A stretch of DNA of 64,000 nucleotides from a virus: IMG/VR virus record IMGVR_UViG_3300017917_004222, positions 83,840 to 147,839 of that record; one strand, 5' to 3'. Below are positions 16,909 through 23,071 of this stretch, piece after piece. The translations under genes and the position numbers were made by a program. The first letter of the stretch is position 1, and each line of letters begins with the position of its first letter. The notes under the pieces are model-generated. The model saw only the letters and a list, made by a program, of their open reading frames with translations. It was not told where the DNA came from and made no database searches.

Positions 16909-17600
16909 GTTGGATCCTTTGCTCGCATGCAGTTATTATTGTGCCATCTTTCAAGATTTGATTTCCCGCCAACAGTCTTGCCACAATGCTGGCAGACATA
17001 TTTTGGTTTTGGTGCACGAAGTTTCATTAGGGTGGCATCGGTGTGTGTTTTTCCGAAAAACGAATTATCGACCCCAGTTTTTCTTACACCGTAAAAATGA
17101 TTGTTCACCCCGGATTGATGTGGTCTTTTCTCTCCCTTGCGTCGCTGGTTGATCGCAATCATGTTATTGCGTCTAATGGCTTTTTTGTCATCGCCTTCAC
17201 TTTGGGCGCGGGCTTGTGCAGAGATTTTTAACTTTTCAATCCATTCGTCGGTGAATTTTCTGCCTTTAAGAGATGAGTTTAACGACTCTCTAAGGTTCTG
17301 ATAAACTCGAGAACCAACTTTGTATCTGTCTTGTTTGGTGTTATTGCTATGCATCATTTTCTTGCATGCGTACACCATTTTTCTTTTAGGTTCCCCAGTT
17401 ACCATCTTAGTAAGCAACCAGTGAGCAATAAAATGCTCGCGAGCTGTTAACCTAACCAAATTCTCTGTATTATCGCTACCACCAAGTGACTTGGGGATGA
17501 TGTGATGGCACTCGGAATAACACTCGTTGGGCAACTGACGTCCTTGTGCTCGGACAATTATTTGGTAGTACCACTGAGTATATTTGTTATCACTGAACAT
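16896..17600 (-). CDS. HNH homing endonuclease, freestanding
   Basis: ATG at 17600 gives 234 residues beginning MFSDNKYTQWYYQII. The HNH core is ECHHIIPKSLGGSDNTENLVRLTAREHFIAH, here split for length: catalytic HH, PKSLGG, then the NLVxLTAREH block. A Cys/His finger closes the protein (YVCQHCGKTVGG, then ERWHNNNC). Two other genes in the window (45276 and 55255) share the same N-terminal half. Its last 13 bases overlap the gp14 start, so gp14 is probably reached by translation coupling. Codon and base use are richer in A and T than gp14. Known role of the family: double-strand cuts in intron- or intergene-free relatives, followed by gene conversion. Confidence 0.88.
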   Translation of the reverse strand: MFSDNKYTQWYYQIIVRAQGRQLPNECYSECHHIIPKSLGGSDNTENLVRLTAREHFIAHWLLTKMVTGEPKRKMVYACKKMMHSNNTKQDRYKVGSRVYQNLRESLNSSLKGRKFTDEWIEKLKISAQARAQSEGDDKKAIRRNNMIAINQRRKGEKRPHQSGVNNHFYGVRKTGVDNSFFGKTHTDATLMKLRAPKPKYVCQHCGKTVGGKSNLERWHNNNCMRAKDPTCQD

Positions 17601-17607
17601 AGTGGTG

Positions 17608-17614
17608 TATTTAG
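17608..17614 (-). promoter_or_regulatory. Late-type promoter element before HNH gene (CTAAATA)
   Basis: On the minus strand CTAAATA ends 7 bases before the ATG at 17600. It resembles the core TAAATA of T4 late promoters. With this spacing the mRNA would have almost no leader. Confidence 0.35.
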
Positions 17615-17625
17615 CAACCGCTTGG

Positions 17626-17654
17626 TTGCTCAAAATCCTCACATGCGCTATAAT
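17626..17654 (+). promoter_or_regulatory. Sigma70-type promoter, TTGCTC-17-TATAAT
   Basis: TTGCTC (17626-17631), 17-base spacer, TATAAT (17649-17654). The spacer ends in CGC. It lies 32 bases before the ATG at 17687 and starts the early-gene cluster. Confidence 0.75.
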
Positions 17655-17686
17655 ATGGTTTTGCAGCAACAAACCCCAGGATCACC

Positions 17687-17923
17687 ATGCCACAGTTCTA
17701 CACAGACCAACAGGTGCGTGATCACGCACAGGCACAGGGCCTGCATGCCCGCAGCACTGAACAGGAAATCCGTGCAGCGTTCCCCGATCTGCCAGCTGAA
17801 AGCGAAGTTTTTGGGCCCGAGGGGCGCCTGCGCATGGTTGACGGCATTCCGGGTTGGGTCAGCCCCCGTGCCGCACGCCCGGTTGACCATAAATCCGCCC
17901 TGTGCTACAATACAAGTTACTAA
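17687..17923 (+). CDS. 78-residue hypothetical early protein
   Basis: Small gene directly behind a strong sigma70 promoter with an AGGA ribosome site. Product begins MPQFYTDQQVRDHAQAQGL and is helical in the first 35 residues, with no known domain. The -35/-10 of the next promoter lies inside its 3' end, so the two genes are separately controlled. Expected to be an early host-takeover type protein by promoter class only. Confidence 0.6.
   Translation: MPQFYTDQQVRDHAQAQGLHARSTEQEIRAAFPDLPAESEVFGPEGRLRMVDGIPGWVSPRAARPVDHKSALCYNTSY
17883..17911 (+). promoter_or_regulatory. Sigma70-type promoter, TTGACC-17-TACAAT
   Basis: TTGACC (17883-17888), 17-base spacer ending TGTGC, TACAAT (17906-17911), giving an extended -10 (TGC before the hexamer). 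It lies within the previous gene and 39 bases before the ATG at 17951. Confidence 0.78.
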
Positions 17924-17950
17924 ACAACTGAACCCTTTCAAGGAAACCAC

Positions 17951-18493
17951 ATGACACTGCGTTCTTTCTCCCACCCTGGTCTGGTTGATTACAAGTATGA
18001 CACTGAAAAGCGTCAGGTCATCAGCTACAAGGTCAATGCCGCCGGTCAACCCCGCGCCTGGAGCTTTGACAACAGTCGCATCGCTCGCATGGGCCTGCGC
18101 ACTCGCAGCGGCAGCACGGTGAACATCCGTCGGGACCAGATCGAGCAACACCTTGTTCCGGAAGCTCGCAAAACCACTGTGACCCGCATTGGCAGCGCCA
18201 CCCAGCGCCAGATCAACGAAGCCCGCGACATCCGTGCCAAGATCAACTCTGGTGCCACTGTGACCAACAACCTGGACTTGCTCAAGCCCGACTTTGAATA
18301 CGTGCTGTTCAGCGTGAAAAACCAGTGCAGCCAGTATTTCTTCCGTGGCACTTCGGTGGGCGATGCTCTGCGCATGTTTGCACGTCGTGGCGAACACATC
18401 GCGCCCAGCGACATTCGCATCCTCAACACCCGCACCAACACGGTGACGGAACTGCAAACCCAGGTGATCACCACCTACGTGCTGGCTGCGTGA
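17951..18493 (+). CDS. 180-residue hypothetical early protein
   Basis: AAGGAAA ribosome site. Basic product (many Arg) with a predicted beta N terminus (VDYKYDTEKRQVISYKVN), a basic middle (RIGSATQRQINEARDIRAKI) and C terminus YVLFSVKNQCSQYFFRGTSV then IRILNTRTNTVTEL. No family recognised. The basic middle could bind nucleic acid. Its own promoter lies inside the previous gene and a strong stem-loop follows at once, so it is likely monocistronic. Confidence 0.6.
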   Translation: MTLRSFSHPGLVDYKYDTEKRQVISYKVNAAGQPRAWSFDNSRIARMGLRTRSGSTVNIRRDQIEQHLVPEARKTTVTRIGSATQRQINEARDIRAKINSGATVTNNLDLLKPDFEYVLFSVKNQCSQYFFRGTSVGDALRMFARRGEHIAPSDIRILNTRTNTVTELQTQVITTYVLAA

Positions 18494-18496
18494 TAC

Positions 18497-18523
18497 ACAC
18501 TGCCCGGAGATCCCGGGCAGTGT
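18497..18523 (+). terminator. Strong stem-loop, terminator-like
   Basis: Perfect 11-bp stem ACACTGCCCGG / CCGGGCAGTGT with a 5-base loop (AGATC), starting 4 bases after the stop codon. There is no run of T after it. The next promoter begins 7 bases later, so it would insulate the two genes. Confidence 0.6.
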
Positions 18524-18529
18524 CACGAC

Positions 18530-18558
18530 TTGACCCAAAATGGCAGGTGTGCTATAAT
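18530..18558 (+). promoter_or_regulatory. Consensus sigma70 promoter, TTGACC-17-TATAAT
   Basis: TTGACC (18530-18535), 17-base spacer ending TGTGC, perfect TATAAT (18553-18558), extended -10. Leader of about 24 bases with an AAGGAG ribosome site before the ATG at 18589. One of the strongest promoters in the window. Confidence 0.85.
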
Positions 18559-18588
18559 TACAGTGTTGACAACAAGGAGCCATCAAAC

Positions 18589-19731
18589 ATGAAAAGCACT
18601 GCAACAGTTCGAGCCCTGAATCCCCGCAATCCGGACACCAAATACATGGGCAACGAGCCCACTTGGGAAGTCCAGCCCACTGCGGGCCGCATCACTGCCA
18701 TGAGCCGTGCCTTCAACTGGTACAACTACTTCTACGGCAAAAAGGATGCCAAGGACTTTGTGGCAGCTTGGTTGGACAGCCAGGGTCGCACTGCAGATGC
18801 CAAGAAGATTCGTGCACTGTCTGACAGCCAGGTGCGAGCCACCACTGGCTGGTTGTGCCGCATGGTCATGGTGGGTCTGGAACTGACTGAAGCGGAAAAG
18901 GTCAAGCTGTTGGCATCTGTGTCTGAACTCCTGATCAAGCACGATGAGCCCGCTGCAGAGGCTGAAGTGGTCAGCACCGAACCCGAAACACCGCGAGTGA
19001 CCATTCAGGATCGCCTGCGTGAAAAGGTCAGTGAGTGCCTGGGCGAGCTGGACGGCTTGTTTGATGACTTTTTGGCGGCAGGCGCCAAGATGAGTGCAGA
19101 TTACAAGCCCATTGCCACCATCCGTGGCATGAACGTGGCTCCGCAAATGATCAGCATGATCAGCGATCGTTGGAAGCAACGCCTGGCTGAATTCGAAGCG
19201 GTGCAAGCGGGCAAAGATGCCCAACTGGCGGAAGGCTATGGCAACTGGAGCAAGATCCAGGTGCGCAACATTGTCAAGTTCTGCGAGACTGTGGTGTCTG
19301 ACTGCGGCGCATACGTGCAGATCAAGAAGGTGGAACGCAAGCCCCGCAAGGTCAAGCCCATCACTCCGGAAAAACAAGCCAGCCGATTCAAGATCTGCGC
19401 TGAGTTTGCCGAACTCAAGCTCCGCAGCCTGCCAGCTGCACAGTTGGTGGACAAGACCGAAGCCTGGTTGTATGACAGCAAAAAGCGCAAGTTGATCCAC
19501 TTGGTGGCTGACGAATACACCAAGACCTTCACTGTGAAAAACAACGCGGTGATTGGGTTCAGCACCACCGAAACTCAGCAGAAGACGCTGCGCAAACCTG
19601 CAGAAACGCTCAAATCCATCATGACCAGTGGCAAGCCCAGCTGCCGCAAGGTGTTCAAAGACATCAAGGCCACTGAAACTGCCTGGAACGGGCGTGGCAC
19701 TGAGAATCTGCTGGTGCTGCGAGTCTGGTAA
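18589..19731 (+). CDS. 380-residue early protein of unknown function
   Basis: ATG at 18589 is chosen because the consensus promoter and AAGGAG site sit just upstream; the open frame runs further 5' through the previous gene. The product is Lys/Arg/Glu-rich and mostly helical: an N-terminal FNWYNYFYGKKDAKDF region, an acidic linker (HDEPAAEAEVVSTEPE) near residue 120, then a long helical part and a compact C terminus (KLIHLVADEYTKTF). No known domain. Abundant expression is predicted from the promoter, and the gene is bracketed by stem-loops on both sides. Confidence 0.65.
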   Translation: MKSTATVRALNPRNPDTKYMGNEPTWEVQPTAGRITAMSRAFNWYNYFYGKKDAKDFVAAWLDSQGRTADAKKIRALSDSQVRATTGWLCRMVMVGLELTEAEKVKLLASVSELLIKHDEPAAEAEVVSTEPETPRVTIQDRLREKVSECLGELDGLFDDFLAAGAKMSADYKPIATIRGMNVAPQMISMISDRWKQRLAEFEAVQAGKDAQLAEGYGNWSKIQVRNIVKFCETVVSDCGAYVQIKKVERKPRKVKPITPEKQASRFKICAEFAELKLRSLPAAQLVDKTEAWLYDSKKRKLIHLVADEYTKTFTVKNNAVIGFSTTETQQKTLRKPAETLKSIMTSGKPSCRKVFKDIKATETAWNGRGTENLLVLRVW

Positions 19732-19748
19732 GGTTGGGTGTTTTACAA

Positions 19749-19772
19749 AGTGGCGCTGAATTCAGCGCCACT
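19749..19772 (+). terminator. Perfect 24-bp palindrome, terminator-like
   Basis: AGTGGCGCTG - AATT - CAGCGCCACT forms a 10-bp GC-rich stem 17 bases after the stop codon at 19731, followed by TCTC rather than a T run. Placed between an early gene and the late gp13 gene, it would stop early transcripts. It could instead be an mRNA-stabilising hairpin. Confidence 0.65.
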
Positions 19773-19799
19773 TCTCACATGTGTTCGGACAGGCACTCC

Positions 19800-19807
19800 C
19801 ATAAATA
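19800..19807 (+). promoter_or_regulatory. T4-type late promoter (CATAAATA) for gp13
   Basis: CATAAATA ends 17 bases before the gp13 ATG; a TTGGAG ribosome site lies between. One mismatch from consensus. Confidence 0.65.
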
Positions 19808-19824
19808 TAACATTGGAGCGCAAC

Positions 19825-20595
19825 ATGGCCGAGCAACAACAGGATACCCTATCTGTACTGAAACAACAACTGATTGACTACGTCAAGCTACAGCTGGGCG
19901 ATCAAATCGTAGACATCGAACTGGACCCAGCCCACTACGAGGCTGCATACCAGCGCACCATTGGCACTTATCGCCAACGGGCTAACAATGCATATGAAGA
20001 AAGCTACAGCTTCTTCATGCTGGTCAAGGATCAAAACGTTTACCAACTGCCGCAGGAAGTCATGAGTGTGCGCCAGATTTTCCGCCGTACATTTGGTGAT
20101 GCAACCGGACCCTACGCTTCAAACTTTGACCCGTTTGCACAGGCCAGTATCAATGTTTATCTCATGAACTTCAACGTGGCTGGCGGTCTTGCCACATACG
20201 ACTTCTACAGTCAATACGTGGAACTGGCAGCCCGCATGTTTGGCGGTTATGTGAACTACACTTTCAACCCAGTGACCAAAATGTTGCAAATCATTCGTGA
20301 CCCCAAAGCCACTGGTGAAACTGTGTTGTTGTGGACCTACAACCTCAAGCCTGAAATTCAACTGTTGAGCGACATGCAAATCCGGCAATGGATTCGTGAC
20401 TACATGGTGGCCAACTGCAAGTTGATCATTGGTGAAGCTCGCGAGAAGTTTGCCAGCATTGCGGGCCCACAAGGTGGAACCAGCCTCAACGGTGCAGCAA
20501 TGAAAGCTGAAGGCCAGGCGCAGATGGATGCCCTGATCGAACAGCTCAAAATGTATGTAGACGGAAGCCAGCCGCTGACCTGGGTGATTGGATAA
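19825..20595 (+). CDS. gp13: Neck protein gp13
   Basis: 256 residues (T4 gp13 is 309). Start at 19825 follows a late promoter and GGAG site. N terminus matches the gp13 style (LKQQLIDYVKLQLGDQIVDIELDP, AYQRTIGTYRQRANNAYEES), with YQLPQEVMSVRQIFR in the middle. The C-terminal half is the clearest match: RDYMVANCKLIIGEAREKF, GGTSLNGAAMKAEGQ and QPLTWVIG, equivalent to the T4 end KDYATALAKELNGQIL... and PFGILVG. gp13 with gp14 forms the neck ring that closes the packaged head and accepts the tail. It is separated from gp14 and gp15 and runs in the opposite direction. Confidence 0.8.
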   Translation: MAEQQQDTLSVLKQQLIDYVKLQLGDQIVDIELDPAHYEAAYQRTIGTYRQRANNAYEESYSFFMLVKDQNVYQLPQEVMSVRQIFRRTFGDATGPYASNFDPFAQASINVYLMNFNVAGGLATYDFYSQYVELAARMFGGYVNYTFNPVTKMLQIIRDPKATGETVLLWTYNLKPEIQLLSDMQIRQWIRDYMVANCKLIIGEAREKFASIAGPQGGTSLNGAAMKAEGQAQMDALIEQLKMYVDGSQPLTWVIG

Positions 20596-20598
20596 TTC

Positions 20599-21045
20599 AT
20601 GTACCCATTGACATTTTACATCAAGTCCAAGCAGGTTCTTCGTGGTTTTGCAGGACTGACTTTTGGTCCTGTGGTGCTGATTGACGAAGCATATCGCAGC
20701 GATCGCGGCCTGCTGGTGCATGAACTCACACATGTTCAACACTGGGCAGTGCTCACAGCATTGTGTTGGGCTGTGTTGTGGTGGTTCATGCCTTACACCA
20801 GCCCTTGGATTTTGGCAGCCGGTGCCAGTTCAGGTTATGGAATCTTGTATCAGTTTGTGGCCCCATTCCGCATGTGGGCTGAAATACATTGCTACCGCCG
20901 ACAGTTGGCAGTGTATCGGGATGAGGGCGCCAGCGCGGCCGAATTGGCACGCCGCAAGAGTCGCCTGGCCCAGATCATCATGACCAAATATGATGATGCT
21001 CACGGCAGCCGCTCGCAGTCGTGGATTGAATCTCAACTGCAATGA
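20599..21045 (+). CDS. Putative membrane-linked zinc metalloprotease (HELTH motif)
   Basis: 148 residues. The motif HELTH at about residues 41-45 (LLVHELTHVQHW) fits the HExxH zinc site of gluzincin-type peptidases. It is followed by a hydrophobic stretch (ALCWAVLWWFMPYTSPWILAA, cut here) that looks like one or two membrane segments, then EIHCYRRQLAVY, where a Glu in a helix could be the third zinc ligand. It begins three bases after gp13 and overlaps the next gene (ATGA), so it belongs to the gp13 late transcript. Role may be processing of a virion or envelope protein; substrate unknown. Activity is inferred only from the motif. Confidence 0.5.
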   Translation: MYPLTFYIKSKQVLRGFAGLTFGPVVLIDEAYRSDRGLLVHELTHVQHWAVLTALCWAVLWWFMPYTSPWILAAGASSGYGILYQFVAPFRMWAEIHCYRRQLAVYRDEGASAAELARRKSRLAQIIMTKYDDAHGSRSQSWIESQLQ

Positions 21046-21575
21046 GAGCCACGGAGTTTGCCAAAAACACTTGGCACATGTTGCTGAGCACCAGTGACAA
21101 AGAGGATGCAAGCGACCAGCTGATTGATCTGGTGCAAACTGCCTATGCCGCTGCACCACGTGGCAGCTTTGTTGCCAGTCTCGGTGATGTGTTGCCCAGC
21201 GACTGGCATGTGCTGGACTGGGACCAAGATCCCGACCTGGATTGTGCTGTGTTTTATCGTGGACCCCGGGCTCGGGAAACCTGGCGTGGATTCAAAATAC
21301 AGGGCATTGGACACGATGGGCAGCCGGGCAGTCGCCGACGTGTGATCGAGCGTGTGCAGGATCTGTTGAACCGCTCAGGCTGGTGGATTGAAACCTCAGA
21401 TGCCATGCGATCGGCACTGTTGCGAGTGAACCAAACTCCTGTGACCGATGTGCGTGTGCTGCGGCGCCTGTTTCGTGATCCCGAGCTGGCGATGATTGAC
21501 CGCGTGACCTACCGACGCAGGCTCAGTGACGGCAGCTCAGTGCTGGAAACTGTGTTCGGACGGCCTGAGTTCTAA
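21042..21575 (+). CDS. 177-residue hypothetical protein
   Basis: Starts at an ATG overlapping the previous stop (ATGA). The motifs DQLIDLVQTAYAAAPRGSF and VLPSDWHVLDWDQDPDLDCAVFYR recall a conserved phage family annotated only as hypothetical; the first half has an acetyltransferase-like rhythm but no clear acyl-CoA loop. Basic C-terminal helices (VRVLRRLFRDPELAMIDR). No firm function. Expressed with gp13 by coupling. Confidence 0.55.
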   Translation: MRATEFAKNTWHMLLSTSDKEDASDQLIDLVQTAYAAAPRGSFVASLGDVLPSDWHVLDWDQDPDLDCAVFYRGPRARETWRGFKIQGIGHDGQPGSRRRVIERVQDLLNRSGWWIETSDAMRSALLRVNQTPVTDVRVLRRLFRDPELAMIDRVTYRRRLSDGSSVLETVFGRPEF

Positions 21576-21590
21576 CACTTGCCTATTGTG

Positions 21591-21619
21591 TTGATCTCCC
21601 CTGTGATGTTTGCTACAAT
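21591..21619 (+). promoter_or_regulatory. Sigma70-type promoter, TTGATC-17-TACAAT, leaderless geometry
   Basis: TTGATC (21591-21596), 17-base spacer ending TTTGC, TACAAT (21614-21619). Only five bases separate the -10 from the ATG at 21625, so transcription would start at or next to the A of ATG. No Shine-Dalgarno sequence is present. Confidence 0.65.
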
Positions 21620-21624
21620 GCAGC

Positions 21625-22146
21625 ATGCACTTGATGATCGACCTCGAAGGACTGGCAACTGGTCCCGACGCAACCATATTGACCATTGCTGCTCAGGCGT
21701 TTGACCCGTTTGGCAACAGCTATTACGATCAGCACTACTATGCTCGAATCACCTTGGAAAGCCAGGAAAATCGAGTCATTGACCAAGACACCATAGACTG
21801 GTGGGCCACACAACCAGCTGTGGTGCGCGATGAAGCCTTTGCCGAAGATGGGCGCATTCCCTTGGACCAGGCCCTGGACGAACTGGGGCGCTTGATTTGG
21901 CGCTCCCAAATGATCTGGAGTCAAGGCCCCACATACGACATGAACATCCTGGAGCATGCCTACAAGAGCTATCACAAGTCCTTGCCCTGGAAATACTACA
22001 TGGTTCGAGACAGCCGCACTGTGTTCAGTTTGTGGCCAGATCAGCCCATCCCACCCACCACTCACCATGCGTTGGAAGACTGCCGCAGACAGATCGGTAT
22101 GCTGCAGAGAACCCTGCGCCATCTCAAAGTAACAGCACTCAAATGA
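21625..22146 (+). CDS. DEDDh 3'-5' exonuclease (DnaQ/DexA-like)
   Basis: 173 residues. Exo I: MIDLEGL with D6 and E8; Exo II region: SQGPTYDMNILEHAY with D105; Exo III: H147-x-A-x-x-D152 (HHALEDC). The spacing and the phrases TIDWWATQP and VRDSRTVFSL place it near the Rv2179c-like / T4 DexA exoribonuclease-exodeoxyribonuclease group. T4 DexA degrades DNA 3'-5' and an ADP-ribosyltransferase may switch the host; here the target may be RNA or DNA. ATG at 21625 chosen because the catalytic Asp lies 5 residues in and the promoter lies just upstream. Overlaps the next gene by ATGA. Confidence 0.85.
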   Translation: MHLMIDLEGLATGPDATILTIAAQAFDPFGNSYYDQHYYARITLESQENRVIDQDTIDWWATQPAVVRDEAFAEDGRIPLDQALDELGRLIWRSQMIWSQGPTYDMNILEHAYKSYHKSLPWKYYMVRDSRTVFSLWPDQPIPPTTHHALEDCRRQIGMLQRTLRHLKVTALK

Positions 22147-22712
22147 CCCTACCCAAGCTACTAATCATTGGCCACGGACGCCACGGCAAGGATACCGTGT
22201 GCGAGATCTTGCGAGACCAGTTCGGATTCCGATTCCAAAGCAGCAGCGAGTTCTGCGCTCGGCAGTTCATCTACCAAGAGCTGGCACCCAAATACGGTTA
22301 CACCAGCTATGAACAGTGTTATGCAGATCGACACAACCACCGTGCCGAGTGGTTTGACATGATCTACAACTACTGCCGCGAAGACAATGCCCGGCTGGGC
22401 CGCGAGATCTTCGCTGAATACGACATCTACTGCGGCCTACGCAACCGGGCTGAGTTTCATGCCATGCGCAACACCGGTGTGTTTGACCATTGCATCTGGG
22501 TGGACCGTAGCAACCATTTGCCCCCAGAAAACGCCAACAGCATGAACTTGGAAATCTGGATGGCTGACTATGTGATCGACAACAACGGCACCCTACAAGC
22601 TCTTGAACGCAACGTGTGCGACTTGGCTAGGCATCTGGTGTCAAATCACCTCGCCGCCACACAGAATCAGACTTTGATAAATCGATCTCGCAGTTACGGC
22701 ACACAGTTTTGA
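22143..22712 (+). CDS. P-loop nucleotide kinase, dNMP kinase-like (T4 gp1 type)
   Basis: 189 residues. Walker A GHGRHGKDT at about residues 10-18, then helix ICEIL-type core (VCEILRDQFGF). The lid and substrate region includes RAEWFDMIYNYCRED and CGLRNRAEF; WVDRSNHLP and DYVIDNNGTL are typical of phage deoxynucleoside monophosphate kinases, which supply dNTP precursors. ATGA overlap with the exonuclease couples the two. Its last 86 bases overlap a convergent minus-strand gene. Adenylate- or dephospho-CoA-type kinase is the main alternative. Confidence 0.7.
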   Translation: MTLPKLLIIGHGRHGKDTVCEILRDQFGFRFQSSSEFCARQFIYQELAPKYGYTSYEQCYADRHNHRAEWFDMIYNYCREDNARLGREIFAEYDIYCGLRNRAEFHAMRNTGVFDHCIWVDRSNHLPPENANSMNLEIWMADYVIDNNGTLQALERNVCDLARHLVSNHLAATQNQTLINRSRSYGTQF

Positions 22713-22974
22713 GATTCTTGGCTTCGCAGTTGTTGAGATTGCCGTCCACATGATACACCAGGGTCTGCGCTGAATAACGTGCCCTGAAGCCACAGCGGTC
22801 ACACACCATCTTTTTTCGATACCCAGCTGATTCCCAGTTGGGTTTTCTTTTGGGCAAATTTTTGTTCTTGCGAATGCAGTTCTCGCAACGGCTGCGATAG
22901 TGTACTACATCGCCCTTGCGATAGTTCACAGCACATGGTCGCTGGTTACAAACTGGACATGTGGGGCGGCTCAT
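22627..22974 (-). CDS. Small zinc-finger HNH-like protein
   Basis: 115 residues with four Cys pairs: CPVCNQRPC, CENC, CDRCGF and CRNC. The end (VYHVDGNLNN, then NLKTVCRNCE) is the His-Asn-Asn HNH signature in a zinc-ribbon context, so this could be a small nuclease or a DNA-binding protein. Similar short proteins occur in many aquatic phages. It is tail-to-tail with the kinase gene and overlaps it by 86 bases. ATG at 22974 lies four bases after a perfect late promoter. Confidence 0.65.
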   Translation of the reverse strand: MSRPTCPVCNQRPCAVNYRKGDVVHYRSRCENCIRKNKNLPKRKPNWESAGYRKKMVCDRCGFRARYSAQTLVYHVDGNLNNCEAKNLKTVCRNCEIDLSKSDSVWRRGDLTPDA

Positions 22975-22978
22975 CAGG

Positions 22979-22986
22979 TATTTATA
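22979..22986 (-). promoter_or_regulatory. Perfect T4 late promoter (TATAAATA), minus strand
   Basis: TATAAATA on the minus strand, four bases before the ATG at 22974. The expected transcript would begin at or inside the start codon, so it should be leaderless. Confidence 0.6.
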
Positions 22987-23008
22987 GTCCGGACCTTGGC
23001 AAAGGGCA

Positions 23009-23026
23009 CCCTAACAGGGGTTTTTT
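23009..23026 (+). terminator. Short stem plus T-run
   Basis: CCCT-AAC-AGGG followed by G and six T. The stem is only 4 bp but the T run is good. It would end transcripts coming from the kinase gene before the sheath promoter. Confidence 0.4.
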
Positions 23027-23036
23027 ACAAGAACCC

Positions 23037-23044
23037 AATAAATA
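23037..23044 (+). promoter_or_regulatory. T4-type late promoter (AATAAATA) for tail sheath
   Basis: AATAAATA ends 27 bases before the sheath ATG; a GAAAGGGA ribosome site lies between. Confidence 0.65.
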
Positions 23045-23071
23045 TCAATAACTTGAAAGGGAACCCATAAC

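Noticed and set aside
17648-18604. Minus-strand 318-residue frame in the early cluster
   Set aside because: Opposite three genes with good promoters and ribosome sites; composition is that of a shadow frame.
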